64,000 nucleotides of DNA from Rhodoblastus acidophilus. GTDB lineage: Bacteria > Pseudomonadota > Alphaproteobacteria > Rhizobiales > Beijerinckiaceae. Below, piece by piece: positions 40,379 to 49,304 of this stretch (its first letter is position 1; every line of letters begins with the position of its first letter). The stretch spans positions 1 to 64,000 of the forward strand of contig NZ_JAOQNX010000021.1 of assembly GCF_025961575.1 (NCBI RefSeq), given 5' to 3'. The translations under genes and the position numbers were made by a program. Under the pieces are notes generated by a model. It saw nothing but the letters and a program-made list of their open reading frames with translations. It had not been told where the DNA came from and made no database searches.

Positions 40379-42283
40379 ATGGCGAGCAAATATCACGACG
40401 TCTACGCCCATTGGAAAGACAAGCCGTTCGAATTCTGGGGCGAGGCCGCCAAGGCGGTCGACTGGATCAAGGCGCCGCAGACCGTGTTCGATCCGAATGC
40501 CGGCGTCTATGGCCGCTGGTTCCCGGACGGCACGCTCAACACCTGCTACAACGCCGTCGACCGTCATGTGAAGAACGGGCGCGCCGAGCAGGCCGCGCTG
40601 ATCTATGACAGCCCCGTCACCGGCATCAAGCGCACCTACACCTATGCGCAGCTGCTCGCGGAAGTGAATGCGGTGGCCGCCGTCCTGAAGGATTTCGGCG
40701 TCGGCAAAGGCGACCGCGTGCTCGCCTATATGCCGATGATCCCGGAAGCGGTGATCGGCGTGCTGGCCTGCGCCCGCATCGGCGCCATTCATTCGGTCGT
40801 GTTCGGCGGTTTCGCCGCCAAGGAGCTCGCGACCCGCATCAACGATTCCGAGCCCAAGGTGATTTTGACCGCGTCCTGCGGCATCGAGCCGAACCGCGTC
40901 GTCAAATACAAGCCGCTGCTCGACGAAGCCATCAGCCTCGCCGCGGTCAAGCCGGAAAAAGTGCTTCTGCTGCAGCGGCCGCAACAGCCCGCCGACATGA
41001 TCGCCGGTCGCGATTTCGACTGGTCGACGCTGGTGACCGCCGCGCTCGCCGAGCGCCGCACCGTCGAGCCGGAAGAGATGAAGGCGACCGATCCGCTCTA
41101 CATCCTCTACACCTCGGGCACGACCGGCATTCCCAAGGGCGTGGTGCGCGACAATGGCGGTCATGCCGTCGCGCTGATGTGGACCATGAAAAACCTCTAT
41201 GGCATCGAGCCCGGCGAGGTGTTTTGGGCGGCCTCCGACGTGGGCTGGGTGGTTGGCCATTCCTACATTCTCTACGGCCAGTTGCTCTATGGCGCGACCA
41301 CCGTCGTCTACGAGGGCAAGCCGATCGGCACGCCCGACGCCGGCGCGTTCTGGCGCATGATCGAGGAATATAATGTCGCGGCTCTGTTCACCGCGCCTAC
41401 GGCCTTCCGCGCCGTGCGCAAGGAGGACCCGAACGCCGATCACCTCAAGCGCTACAATGTGAAGAAGAGCCTGCGCACCCTGTTCCTGGCCGGCGAGCGC
41501 GCCGACCCGGACACCGTCGCCTGGGCCGAGCAGATCCTGGGCGTGCCGGTGATCGACCATTGGTGGCAGACCGAAACCGGCTGGGCCATCGCCGGCAATC
41601 CCGTGGGGCTCGGCGCGCTGCCGGTGAAACACGGCTCGCCGACCGTCGCCATGCCCGGCTATGACGTGCAGATCGTCGACGAGGCGGCGCATCCGGTCCC
41701 CGCGGGCAAGATGGGCTCGATTGTCGTGAAACTGCCGCTGCCTCCCGGCAACTTGCCGACGCTGTGGAAGCAGGACGAGCGGATGAAGGAGAGCTATCTC
41801 ACCGACTTCCCCGGCTTCTACAAGACCGCGGACGCCGGCTTCATCGACGCGGACGGCTATCTCTACATCATGGGCCGCACCGACGACATCATCAATGTCG
41901 CGGGCCATCGGCTCTCCACCGGCGGCATGGAGGAGGTTTTGGCCTCGCATCCGGATGTCGCGGAATGCGCGGTGATCGGCGTCAAGGATGAGCTGAAGGG
42001 CGAACAGCCCTGCGGCTTCATCGTGCTCAAATCGGGCGTCAGCCGATCGCCGATCGAGATCGAGCAGGAAATCGTCAAGCTGGTGCGCGACAAGATCGGC
42101 CCGGTGGCTGCGTTCAAGATCGCCATCACCGTGAACCGTCTGCCCAAGACGCGTTCCGGCAAAATCCTGCGCGGCACGATGAAGAAGATCGCCGACCACG
42201 ATCCCTGGACCATGCCCGCCACCATCGACGATCCCGCCATCATGGACGAGATCATGGCCGCCCTGGAAAACAAGGGCGTTTGA
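40379..42283 (+). CDS. prpE: Propionyl-/acetyl-CoA synthetase
   Basis: A 634-residue AMP-forming acyl-CoA synthetase, closer to propionyl-CoA synthetase (PrpE) than to Acs: N-terminal YHDVYAHWKDKPFEFWGEAAKAVDWIK, the ATP-binding loop LYTSGTTGIPKGVVRDNGGH and the C-terminal catalytic lysine in PKTRSGKILRGTMKKI. It activates short-chain acids to CoA thioesters. GGGAGGGAG lies before ATG 40379. It appears monocistronic. Confidence 0.93.
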   Translation: MASKYHDVYAHWKDKPFEFWGEAAKAVDWIKAPQTVFDPNAGVYGRWFPDGTLNTCYNAVDRHVKNGRAEQAALIYDSPVTGIKRTYTYAQLLAEVNAVAAVLKDFGVGKGDRVLAYMPMIPEAVIGVLACARIGAIHSVVFGGFAAKELATRINDSEPKVILTASCGIEPNRVVKYKPLLDEAISLAAVKPEKVLLLQRPQQPADMIAGRDFDWSTLVTAALAERRTVEPEEMKATDPLYILYTSGTTGIPKGVVRDNGGHAVALMWTMKNLYGIEPGEVFWAASDVGWVVGHSYILYGQLLYGATTVVYEGKPIGTPDAGAFWRMIEEYNVAALFTAPTAFRAVRKEDPNADHLKRYNVKKSLRTLFLAGERADPDTVAWAEQILGVPVIDHWWQTETGWAIAGNPVGLGALPVKHGSPTVAMPGYDVQIVDEAAHPVPAGKMGSIVVKLPLPPGNLPTLWKQDERMKESYLTDFPGFYKTADAGFIDADGYLYIMGRTDDIINVAGHRLSTGGMEEVLASHPDVAECAVIGVKDELKGEQPCGFIVLKSGVSRSPIEIEQEIVKLVRDKIGPVAAFKIAITVNRLPKTRSGKILRGTMKKIADHDPWTMPATIDDPAIMDEIMAALENKGV

Positions 42284-42297
42284 TGTGAAAAAAACGC

Positions 42298-42327
42298 GGC
42301 GCGCGAAATTGAATTTTTTCGCGCGCC
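42298..42327. terminator. Hairpin after acyl-CoA synthetase gene
   Basis: An 11-bp stem (GGCGCGCGAAA / TTTCGCGCGCC) with an eight-base loop, 14 bases after the stop. No following T-run, so strength is uncertain. Confidence 0.55.
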
Positions 42328-42415
42328 AGCCTTTCGGTCGATGCGGCAAAAAAGCAAATTTGTTTGATCATTCCTTTAAGTTAAGCAGAGGGTTGAATTC
42401 TCTGGACTCTGCTTC

Positions 42416-44227
42416 ATGACCTTCTCGTTTCCCGTTTCGATTTCGACAGACCCCAATGCGCTCTCCGAGATATCCTATCTCTCCGGCTTGACCGCGACGG
42501 ACGGCGTCGCCGCCCGGAGTTACTGGTCGGATTACGGGTTGATTCCCCACAAATGGCAGAACGGCGGCGGCGACGCCGTCGTGGGAACGGGCGGCGGGGT
42601 GGTGACCTATGCCTTCGACGCGTCCCAGGGGAATTGGACGTCCGCCCAGAAGACCATGGTCGTCGCCGCGCTGAAACTTTGGTCCGGCATCGCCGACATC
42701 ACATTCGTGGAGTCGGCGGGCGCGCCCGACGTGGTCTTCGTCAGCGATCCCTCCGGCGATGTCCACGAATATGACACCTACACGCCCGGCCCTCAGATCG
42801 GAAAGATCGACCCCGGCCAGGGGGGCGCCTCGGTCGGGATCGTGATCAACACCGATCCGAACAGTCCCTATGGCGACATCGCCTCGTTTTCGGCCCTGGG
42901 CGGTTATGGCGTCGGCACGCTGGTCCACGAAGCCGGGCACCTGCTCGGCCTCGGCCATGGCGGCGACTACAATGGCGCGGGGGACAATCAATACACGGTT
43001 TATGACGACCGTCTGTACACGGTCATGTCCTATATTTCGCCTGCGGACGCCGCCAAGACCACCAGCGACACGCGCGCGGTCGCGTGGGGCGCCTCCGACG
43101 GGGTGGACCGCCAGACGCCTTACACACCGATGGCCTTCGACATTCTCGCCGTGGAGCAGATGTACGGGGCGTCGCGCAGCGGGGTCTATGGCGGCGGGCA
43201 GATCTTCGGCTTCAACTGCAACATCGGCGACGAGTCGCGCGTGTTCTTCGACTTCACCGTCGACACCGCGCCGATCGCGACCCTGTTCGACCACGGCTTG
43301 AACAACACCCTGGATCTCTCCGGCTACAATATGTCGTGCACGGTGAACCTGAACCAGGGCGCGTTCAGCAGCGTCGGCGGGCTCACCAACAATATCTGCA
43401 TCGCTTATGGCACCCATATCGAGACCGCGATCGGCGGCAGCGACGACGACGTTTTCTATGTGAACCAGGACGCGGACACGATCAGGGGCGGCGCCGGGCG
43501 CGACACGGTCGTGTTCGCCGGCCTGCGCGCCAATTACACGATCACTTACGAAACCGGCGGAGTCGTCATCGCCGACGCCGACACCGTCTACACGCTGTCC
43601 GACGTCGAGACCGCGCAATTCTCCGACACGAGCGAAACCCTCTGCTTCCTGGCGGGCACGCGCATCCGCACGCCCTCGGGCGAGGCCGCCATCGAAACGC
43701 TGCGGCCGGGCGATCTGGCGCTCACGGCGGATGGCGAGGCCCGGCCTGTCGTCTGGCTCGGCCGGCTGAAGGTTGCGGCGCGGTTCGTCGATCCGGTGCG
43801 CAGCCATCCGATCCGCATCCGGGCGGGCGCGCTGGGCGATACTCTCCCCACGCGCGACCTGCTGGTGTCTCCCGACCACGCGCTGCTGGTCGAGGGCCTG
43901 CTGATCCAGGCGGGCGCGCTGGTCAATGGAACGTCGATCGTTCGCGAGACCAGGGTTCCCGAATTTTTCGTCTATTACCACGTCGAACTGGACGATCATG
44001 CGCTGGTGCTGGCGGAAGGCGTTCCGGCGGAAACTTTTGTCGACAATGTCGACCGCATGAATTTCGACAATTGGGCGGAGCATGAAGCGCTCTATCCCAA
44101 GGGCCGGGTTCTCGAGGAAATGCCTTTGCCGCGCGCAAAATCGCGGCGTCAGGTTCCCGCCCGTATCCGGGCGGCGCTGGATCGCCGCGCCGAAGGGATG
44201 GGCGCGGCGCTGGCGGCTTGCGCATAG
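42416..44227 (+). CDS. Serralysin-like metalloprotease with C-terminal Hint domain
   Basis: A 603-residue protein. The N-terminal part is a metzincin protease: HEAGHLLGLGH at residues 171-181 with Met-turn VMSY. The middle has RTX-like GGSDDDVFYVNQDADTIRGGAGRD, a calcium-binding repeat remnant suggesting type I export. From about residue 410 a Hint-type module follows (CFLAGTRIRTPSGEAAIETLRPGD, LLVSPDHALLVEGLLI), a self-splicing or autoprocessing fold. No classic signal peptide is seen, in line with C-terminal secretion. ABC exporter genes are not in the window. Confidence 0.9.
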   Translation: MTFSFPVSISTDPNALSEISYLSGLTATDGVAARSYWSDYGLIPHKWQNGGGDAVVGTGGGVVTYAFDASQGNWTSAQKTMVVAALKLWSGIADITFVESAGAPDVVFVSDPSGDVHEYDTYTPGPQIGKIDPGQGGASVGIVINTDPNSPYGDIASFSALGGYGVGTLVHEAGHLLGLGHGGDYNGAGDNQYTVYDDRLYTVMSYISPADAAKTTSDTRAVAWGASDGVDRQTPYTPMAFDILAVEQMYGASRSGVYGGGQIFGFNCNIGDESRVFFDFTVDTAPIATLFDHGLNNTLDLSGYNMSCTVNLNQGAFSSVGGLTNNICIAYGTHIETAIGGSDDDVFYVNQDADTIRGGAGRDTVVFAGLRANYTITYETGGVVIADADTVYTLSDVETAQFSDTSETLCFLAGTRIRTPSGEAAIETLRPGDLALTADGEARPVVWLGRLKVAARFVDPVRSHPIRIRAGALGDTLPTRDLLVSPDHALLVEGLLIQAGALVNGTSIVRETRVPEFFVYYHVELDDHALVLAEGVPAETFVDNVDRMNFDNWAEHEALYPKGRVLEEMPLPRAKSRRQVPARIRAALDRRAEGMGAALAACA

Positions 44228-44289
44228 CGCAAAGTGAACTTCCGGCGGCGGCGGGCATGGGCTATGGTCCGACGCAACAGGAGCGGTTC

Positions 44290-44826
44290 ATGCAAATTCA
44301 TCTGGTTCTGACCGTGATCGGCCCGGATCGTCCCGGTCTGGTGAGCGCGGTTTCCGACACGATCGCCGCCGGCGGCGGCAATTGGCTCGACACGCGCATG
44401 GCCAGCCTGTCCGGCCAGTTCGCCGGCATGGTGCTGGTCGCCATCGACGCCGAAAAGGCCGATGCGCTGGTCGCCGCGCTGCGCGCGCTGGATGCCCAGG
44501 GCTTGCGCATCATCGTGCAGCGCACCGATCCGCATCCGGCCGTGGTCGGGCGCACCGTGCGTCTGGAAACCATCGGGCTCGACCGGCCCGGCATCATCCG
44601 CGACATCTCCCATGTGCTCGCCCAGGCGCATGTCAGCATTATCGAACTGGAGAGCGAGCTAACCAGCGGCGCCTTCTCCGGCGAAGCCATGTTCAAGGCG
44701 CGGGCGCGGCTGCTGCTGCCCGAGGGGCTCAGCATGGTCAATCTGTGCCAGGCGCTCGAGGACATCGCCGGCGAGCTGATGGTCGATCTGACTCTGGACG
44801 AGGCCGCCGAGGCGGTTCACGTGTGA
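44290..44826 (+). CDS. ACT-domain protein, GcvR-like
   Basis: A 178-residue protein with two ACT domains: VLTVIGPDRPGLVSAVSDTIAAGGGNWLD and LETIGLDRPGIIRDISHVLAQAHVSIIELE. This matches the glycine-cleavage repressor-like GcvR family, though its ligand is unknown. ATG 44290 is chosen over an upstream start that extends across the previous stop. Confidence 0.88.
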   Translation: MQIHLVLTVIGPDRPGLVSAVSDTIAAGGGNWLDTRMASLSGQFAGMVLVAIDAEKADALVAALRALDAQGLRIIVQRTDPHPAVVGRTVRLETIGLDRPGIIRDISHVLAQAHVSIIELESELTSGAFSGEAMFKARARLLLPEGLSMVNLCQALEDIAGELMVDLTLDEAAEAVHV

Positions 44827-45059
44827 GTTTTTGGCGGGCTCGGACAAAGCCGTGGCCCGCCCTCTCCTTCGAGACGGCCCCTGCGGGGCCTCCTCAGGAT
44901 GAGGGCTACTTTATTGTATGTAGAGAGATTTTTTTGGGTGGGGATGCGGGTTTACTGTCTGTTAGGGATAAAGCCCAAGATGTCTTCAAGCATAATCATC
45001 GTTAATCCTTTGGACAGCGCCGGCGCTTAACGTCCTTCCATCGATGGGAAGGATAAACC
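44827..45059. other. Intergenic gap with repeat
   Basis: The left part is a copy of repeat family A (44851-44909). The remainder (TTATTGTATGTAG..., GTTTACTGTC...) is AT-richer than its surroundings and probably holds the promoter of the gene at 45060, but no single element is clear. Confidence 0.5.
44851..44909. repeat. Dispersed repeat family A, copy 4
   Basis: CGTGGCCCGCCCTCTCCTTCG, inner GGCCCCTGCGGGGCC hairpin and TCCTCAGGATGAGGGCT. Confidence 0.8.
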
Positions 45060-45521
45060 ATGACCTCCGGCACGCTCATTGCTCTCGACCTCGCGCCGCA
45101 GATTTGTGCGGCCATCTCCCGGCGCGGCCAGATCCTGGCCGATGACGTCGGCATGCTCTCCAATCTGCCCAAGCTGGAGGACGGTCTGACCGAAAGCGAG
45201 ATCGATGCGCTCGGCGCGCTGGCCCGCGCCCGTCTGCCCGCTTGTCCCGATTGGGGCCGGTTCTTCGCCGACAAGGTCGGCGGCTGGTTTCTCGAGGATT
45301 TCGCCGGCCGCCGGCCGAGCCTCGAGCAGGCGCATTGGCTGATCGACTATCTCGGCGGCGAAGGCGCCGATCTCACCACCGCGCAGTTCCGGCTGCTGAT
45401 GCAGGTGCTGGAAAATCTCGAATCCTGCCCCGACGAGCTGCTCGCCTTCGCCCGCGCCTGTCTGGTGCGCGCCATGGGCGCCGAAATCGAGGCGCGCCGC
45501 GGGCAGGTCGGGACCGCCTGA
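45060..45521 (+). CDS. Hypothetical protein, 153 aa
   Basis: A soluble, helix-rich protein I do not recognise. MTSGTLIALDLAPQICAAIS starts it, and it holds a DWGRFFADKVGGWFLEDFAGRRPS stretch and a tail of helices. Three cysteines (ICAA, ACPDW, SCPDE) are scattered. GGAAGGA precedes the ATG. It is convergent with the cobB-like gene, with a hairpin between (45546-45564). Confidence 0.75.
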   Translation: MTSGTLIALDLAPQICAAISRRGQILADDVGMLSNLPKLEDGLTESEIDALGALARARLPACPDWGRFFADKVGGWFLEDFAGRRPSLEQAHWLIDYLGGEGADLTTAQFRLLMQVLENLESCPDELLAFARACLVRAMGAEIEARRGQVGTA

Positions 45522-45545
45522 GGCGTCAAAGTTTGGGGAGGAACC

Positions 45546-45564
45546 CGGCGGGCTTCGCCCGCCG
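45546..45564. terminator. Hairpin between convergent genes
   Basis: CGGCGGGC-TTC-GCCCGCCG, an 8-bp stem with no T-run. It could weakly end transcripts from both sides. Confidence 0.45.
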
Positions 45565-45579
45565 CTGTCTCCTGCCGGC

Positions 45580-46293
45580 CTAATCCAGGATTTTCTTGAC
45601 CAGTTCGTCGAGCTGCGGGGCGAGCTCCGCGGCGCGGCCGTGGATCACATGATCAAAATAGCGCTCGGGGATGGTCGGTTCGGGTTCGAGGTTGGACAGA
45701 ATCGTCACGGCGCGGGTGTGGCGCGCAATGCCGGCGATCGGCAGGACGTTGCCCGACGTGCCGATCACCATCAGCAGATCCTCGTGGCTGAGCGAATCCA
45801 GCCGCTCCCATAATCGCTGATAGAGCGGCGCGCTTTCGCCGAAAAACACCACATCCGGCTTGACCTCGTGCAGCCCGCCGCAATTGGGGCAGCGATGCTC
45901 CGCCGGATTGAACGGGCGATAGCCCCAGTCCCATTGCGCCTCGCAGCTCAGGCAGCGCAGGCCGGTGAGGCGGCCGTGGACATGGACCACGTCGCGGGCG
46001 CCGGCGCGCTCGAAGAGGTCGTCGACATTCTGGGTGATCAGCTCGGCGCCGTAGCGTTTTTGCCATTCCGCCGCCATTTTGTGCGCTGCATTCGGTTCGA
46101 CGCCGGCCAGTTCGACGCGGCGCTTCGAATAGAACTCGTGCACGAGTTCGAAATTCTCCTCCCACACCTCATAGTTGCAGACGATGTCGGGATCATAAAG
46201 CGCCCAAAGGCTCTGTCCGCCTGAGGATCGGAAGGTGTCGAGACCGGAATCGGCGGATATGCCGCTGCCGGTCAGCAGTATCATTTGCGGCAT
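45580..46293 (-). CDS. cobB: Sir2-family NAD-dependent protein deacylase
   Basis: A 237-residue sirtuin. LTGSGISADSGLDTFRS is the NAD motif, TQNVDDLFERAGA and HVHGRLTG contain the catalytic His, and four zinc cysteines are in CLSCEAQ and CPNCGG. It removes acyl groups from lysines and regulates, for example, acyl-CoA synthetases such as PrpE (known for the family). ATG 46293 has GAGG eight bases before it. It is a true enzyme-type sirtuin, in contrast to the protein at 15970. Confidence 0.93.
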   Translation of the reverse strand: MPQMILLTGSGISADSGLDTFRSSGGQSLWALYDPDIVCNYEVWEENFELVHEFYSKRRVELAGVEPNAAHKMAAEWQKRYGAELITQNVDDLFERAGARDVVHVHGRLTGLRCLSCEAQWDWGYRPFNPAEHRCPNCGGLHEVKPDVVFFGESAPLYQRLWERLDSLSHEDLLMVIGTSGNVLPIAGIARHTRAVTILSNLEPEPTIPERYFDHVIHGRAAELAPQLDELVKKILD

Positions 46294-46519
46294 CAATGGG
46301 CGCCTCGAATTTTCTGCCTCATTTTATACCCTTCGCCGCGAAACTCCACGTCCATTTCGCATGTGCGAACAATTGTTCGGCTCGCGCTGCATGTCGCGCG
46401 CTTTTTGCCGCACTGCGTCCCAGGCGGAAACGTGCGACCTTGAGGTAGACTGTTGCCGCAGAGGGAGCATTGGCGCATTCTGGCGCCGGCGTTTCACGGC
46501 TTGATTTCAGGAGGCGCGG

Positions 46520-48916
46520 ATGCTCGCGCGTGTTTGGCGAAAATGTGTGCTGCTCGCGCGATTGCTCGCCGCCTGCCGTTTTTCCCTGATTTCGGTCGTC
46601 GCCGGCTTTTTCCTGCTGTTCGGCGTGGTCCAGGCGCAAAACCTGTTCGCGGATCTGGCCTTTTCCAGCACATTGGCGCAGATCGGCCATTGGCTCGGGT
46701 TTTTGGCCGCCGTGTTCCTGCTCTGGGCCTGGCCGGTCCATTATGGCGCGCGCCGCGTGCTGGAGGAGCCGCATTGGCTGATTCCCGTCGCCGTGCGGCG
46801 GAGACTGTCGGAGACGGAGCGCGCGGCTTTGCAGGAGGAGCTGCGCCAGGAGCTGGACTGGGCGATCCGCTGGACGCCGCGCCTCCTCGGACTCATCCCG
46901 TTCATCGCCGTCGGATTCGGCCTGTATTTCTGCGACGCCGCCATGGATGCCGCGCGCGACCTCGAGGAGGTCAGGCGCGCGCAGAGCCAGATCCTGTGGC
47001 TCGCACTGGGCGACGCTGTCGCAGCGCTGCTGTTCATCATCTTCGTCATCGGGCGGCGGCGGCTGCTCGGCTGGATCGAGCGGCGCGCCGATCTGCGCGC
47101 CTCCGACGGCGCCGCGCGGGTGAAGCGGCGGCTCACCCTGTTCGCCCGCGCCTCGCTGGTGTTCACCTTCGCTTTGTTCGTCGTCGCTTATGCCGCGCCG
47201 CACCGGCTCTCCCTGTGGTTTGATCGCGCGCTGCTGATTCCGCTCCTGTTCGGCGCGCTGGTGCTGGTGCTGAGCGAATTGGCGCGGCGCGGTCATCGAA
47301 AAGGGTGGCCGGTGCTGATTCCGCTGGTCGCGGTCGCCGTGGGGGTGACCGCGACCAACACCCATTTGAACGACGTGCGGCTGTTGCCGCAAAAGCCGGT
47401 GGAGCAGCTTGCGGGCCGGCAGATCGAACTCAAGCGCGCCGTCGACAAATGGCGGGCCGCCAATGGCTGTGCGGACGATGCCGGCAAGTGCCCCTATGCG
47501 CTGGTGATCGCGGCCGAAGGCGGCGCCAGCCGCGCCGCCTTCATGGCCGCGACTTTCGCCGGCGAGATTTTGGATCGCACCAAGGGCGAGGGCGCGCCTG
47601 GCCGAAAGATTTTCGCGATTTCGGGCGTGTCCGGCGGGGCGTTCGGGGCGGCGACCATCCGCGCGGCGCTTGCCGATGCGGCCGAGCGCGGCGGCGCTCC
47701 GCCTTGCGTGATGAGCGCGCCGCTGTGGTTCGGCGCGGCCGCGCGCGCCCCCGATCCGCAAACCTCGTGGCGCTCCTGCCTGCAGCTGCTGGTCTCAGGC
47801 GATTATCTGTCGAGCGGGTTTATTGGGCTGGGCTTTCGCGACAATTTCGCGCCGCGCGCGATCCCGCCCGAGACGGGGTCGATGATCCTCGATCGCGCCG
47901 CTCTGTTGGAGCAGAGCTGGGAGCGCCATTACAGCTATATTTCCGGGCGCAGCCGCGCGCCGCAAAATTGCAGCGCCCAGCCGGGCAAGGGACTGTGTCG
48001 CGCCATGGGCTATGCCGATGGCGAGGGATGGCTGCCGCTGTTGCTGCTCAACGGCACGTCGGTTTCGACGGGGCGCCGCATCATCGCTTCGGACCTGATC
48101 TCGACCTATGCCAGCCCGGACGGGGCCAACGGGCGCATTGCGCTCTATTCGCAGGCCTATGACGTGTTCGAGCTGATGTCGCGGCCCTGTCCGACCGACG
48201 GCGGCGATTGCCCCGCCGCCCATGACGGCGCCGCCGACCGGCCGCTGTTGCGCGATGCGCCGGACCTGCGCCTGTCCACCGCCGCTCTGCTCAGCGCCCG
48301 CTTCCCCGTGATTTCGCCGGCCGGCGTGCTGCGCAACGAGGCCGACGCCGGCTTTGGCGACCGTGTGGTCGATGGCGGCTATTTCGAGAATTCCGGGCTG
48401 AGCACGGCGATCGATCTCGCCCGGGCGCTGAGCGGTCTTGGCGTCAAGCCGGCGCTGGTCTGGGTGCAGAACGATCCCGATGTCGTGGGCGCCGATCGCA
48501 AAACGCCGCCGCGCGCGGCCGCCACGCCGAAATTCGGGCGGATTGATGAAGGGTTTTGGACCGAGGCGCTGGGCATGCTGGCGGCGCCGGTGAACACTTT
48601 GCTCGCCACGCGCGGCGGCCATGGCGAGGAGGCGGCCGATCTCGCCGTGCACGAGCTTGCGCGCATCAATGGCGTGGAGCAGATGGGCTTTTTCAAAATC
48701 GTGATGAAGGAGAAGCCGCAGATCGGCCCGGCGGCGAACGATCCTTTGTTCGACGCGCAATGCGCTGCGCTCCGCAACAAGACGCCGGCCATGTCCAAGG
48801 TTTCGATGAGCTGGTGGTTGTCGGCCTCGGTGCAAGCCGAACTCGATGCGCAATTCTGTGACGCCGCCAATCGCGGCTCAATCGCCGATATCGTCAAATA
48901 TGTGGGGGGCAATTAG
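46520..48916 (+). CDS. Patatin-like phospholipase with N-terminal membrane domain
   Basis: A 798-residue membrane protein. About seven hydrophobic segments lie in the first ~310 residues (e.g. SLISVVAGFFLLFGVVQAQ, LTLFARASLVFTFALFVVAYA). From about residue 340 comes a patatin fold: EGGASRAAFMAA (oxyanion loop-like), nucleophile elbow SGVSGGAFG (near residue 370), and the dyad Asp in RVVDGGYFENSG (near 615). It probably hydrolyses lipids at the membrane; large patatin proteins with such N-termini are uncharacterised. ATG 46520 follows AGGAGG. Confidence 0.82.
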   Translation: MLARVWRKCVLLARLLAACRFSLISVVAGFFLLFGVVQAQNLFADLAFSSTLAQIGHWLGFLAAVFLLWAWPVHYGARRVLEEPHWLIPVAVRRRLSETERAALQEELRQELDWAIRWTPRLLGLIPFIAVGFGLYFCDAAMDAARDLEEVRRAQSQILWLALGDAVAALLFIIFVIGRRRLLGWIERRADLRASDGAARVKRRLTLFARASLVFTFALFVVAYAAPHRLSLWFDRALLIPLLFGALVLVLSELARRGHRKGWPVLIPLVAVAVGVTATNTHLNDVRLLPQKPVEQLAGRQIELKRAVDKWRAANGCADDAGKCPYALVIAAEGGASRAAFMAATFAGEILDRTKGEGAPGRKIFAISGVSGGAFGAATIRAALADAAERGGAPPCVMSAPLWFGAAARAPDPQTSWRSCLQLLVSGDYLSSGFIGLGFRDNFAPRAIPPETGSMILDRAALLEQSWERHYSYISGRSRAPQNCSAQPGKGLCRAMGYADGEGWLPLLLLNGTSVSTGRRIIASDLISTYASPDGANGRIALYSQAYDVFELMSRPCPTDGGDCPAAHDGAADRPLLRDAPDLRLSTAALLSARFPVISPAGVLRNEADAGFGDRVVDGGYFENSGLSTAIDLARALSGLGVKPALVWVQNDPDVVGADRKTPPRAAATPKFGRIDEGFWTEALGMLAAPVNTLLATRGGHGEEAADLAVHELARINGVEQMGFFKIVMKEKPQIGPAANDPLFDAQCAALRNKTPAMSKVSMSWWLSASVQAELDAQFCDAANRGSIADIVKYVGGN

Positions 48917-49065
48917 TTCGCCTTGCGAGCGCAGCCGGTTCGAGAGCTGCTGGGGGTCAGCACGCCTCTCCGACACTGCGCCCGCTGGATCAGGGTTCCG
49001 CTTGCCTCCTTGCGTTGGGTCGCGCGCCGCGCTGCGGCCATGGAGCAAGCGCGGCGCGGACGATG

Positions 49066-49155
49066 TTAAGAAAGGGCGTAAGGAACCAGCGGACCCAGCG
49101 TCATCGCCGTCGCCAGAGCCGCCGCAGTCCATTCGGAGGGGGTCAGCTTGATCAT
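49066..49155 (-). CDS. Candidate 29-aa small protein
   Basis: A short open frame with GGAG eight bases before its ATG. It encodes 29 residues starting MIKLTPSEWTAAALATAMT and ending VPYALS, and is hydrophobic in its C-terminal part. It is divergent from the LysR-type gene. Coding potential is plausible but unproven. Confidence 0.35.
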   Translation of the reverse strand: MIKLTPSEWTAAALATAMTLGPLVPYALS

Positions 49156-49304
49156 AATATGATCTCCGTGCAGTGATTTTGTGGGGGACCATCCCCTCAC
49201 GTCTGTTATAAATCTATGTTAACGCTTTGGATTTGCAATTCAGTTCTGGTTATACGTGTATAAGCGCGGCTTGGCTTGCGCCGGTTTCAGCGGGAGGTGG
49301 TCGG

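Noticed and set aside
40286-42349. Nearly 690-codon minus-strand frame opposite the acyl-CoA synthetase
   Set aside because: Shadow of a clear enzyme gene; composition and lack of a ribosome binding site argue against it.
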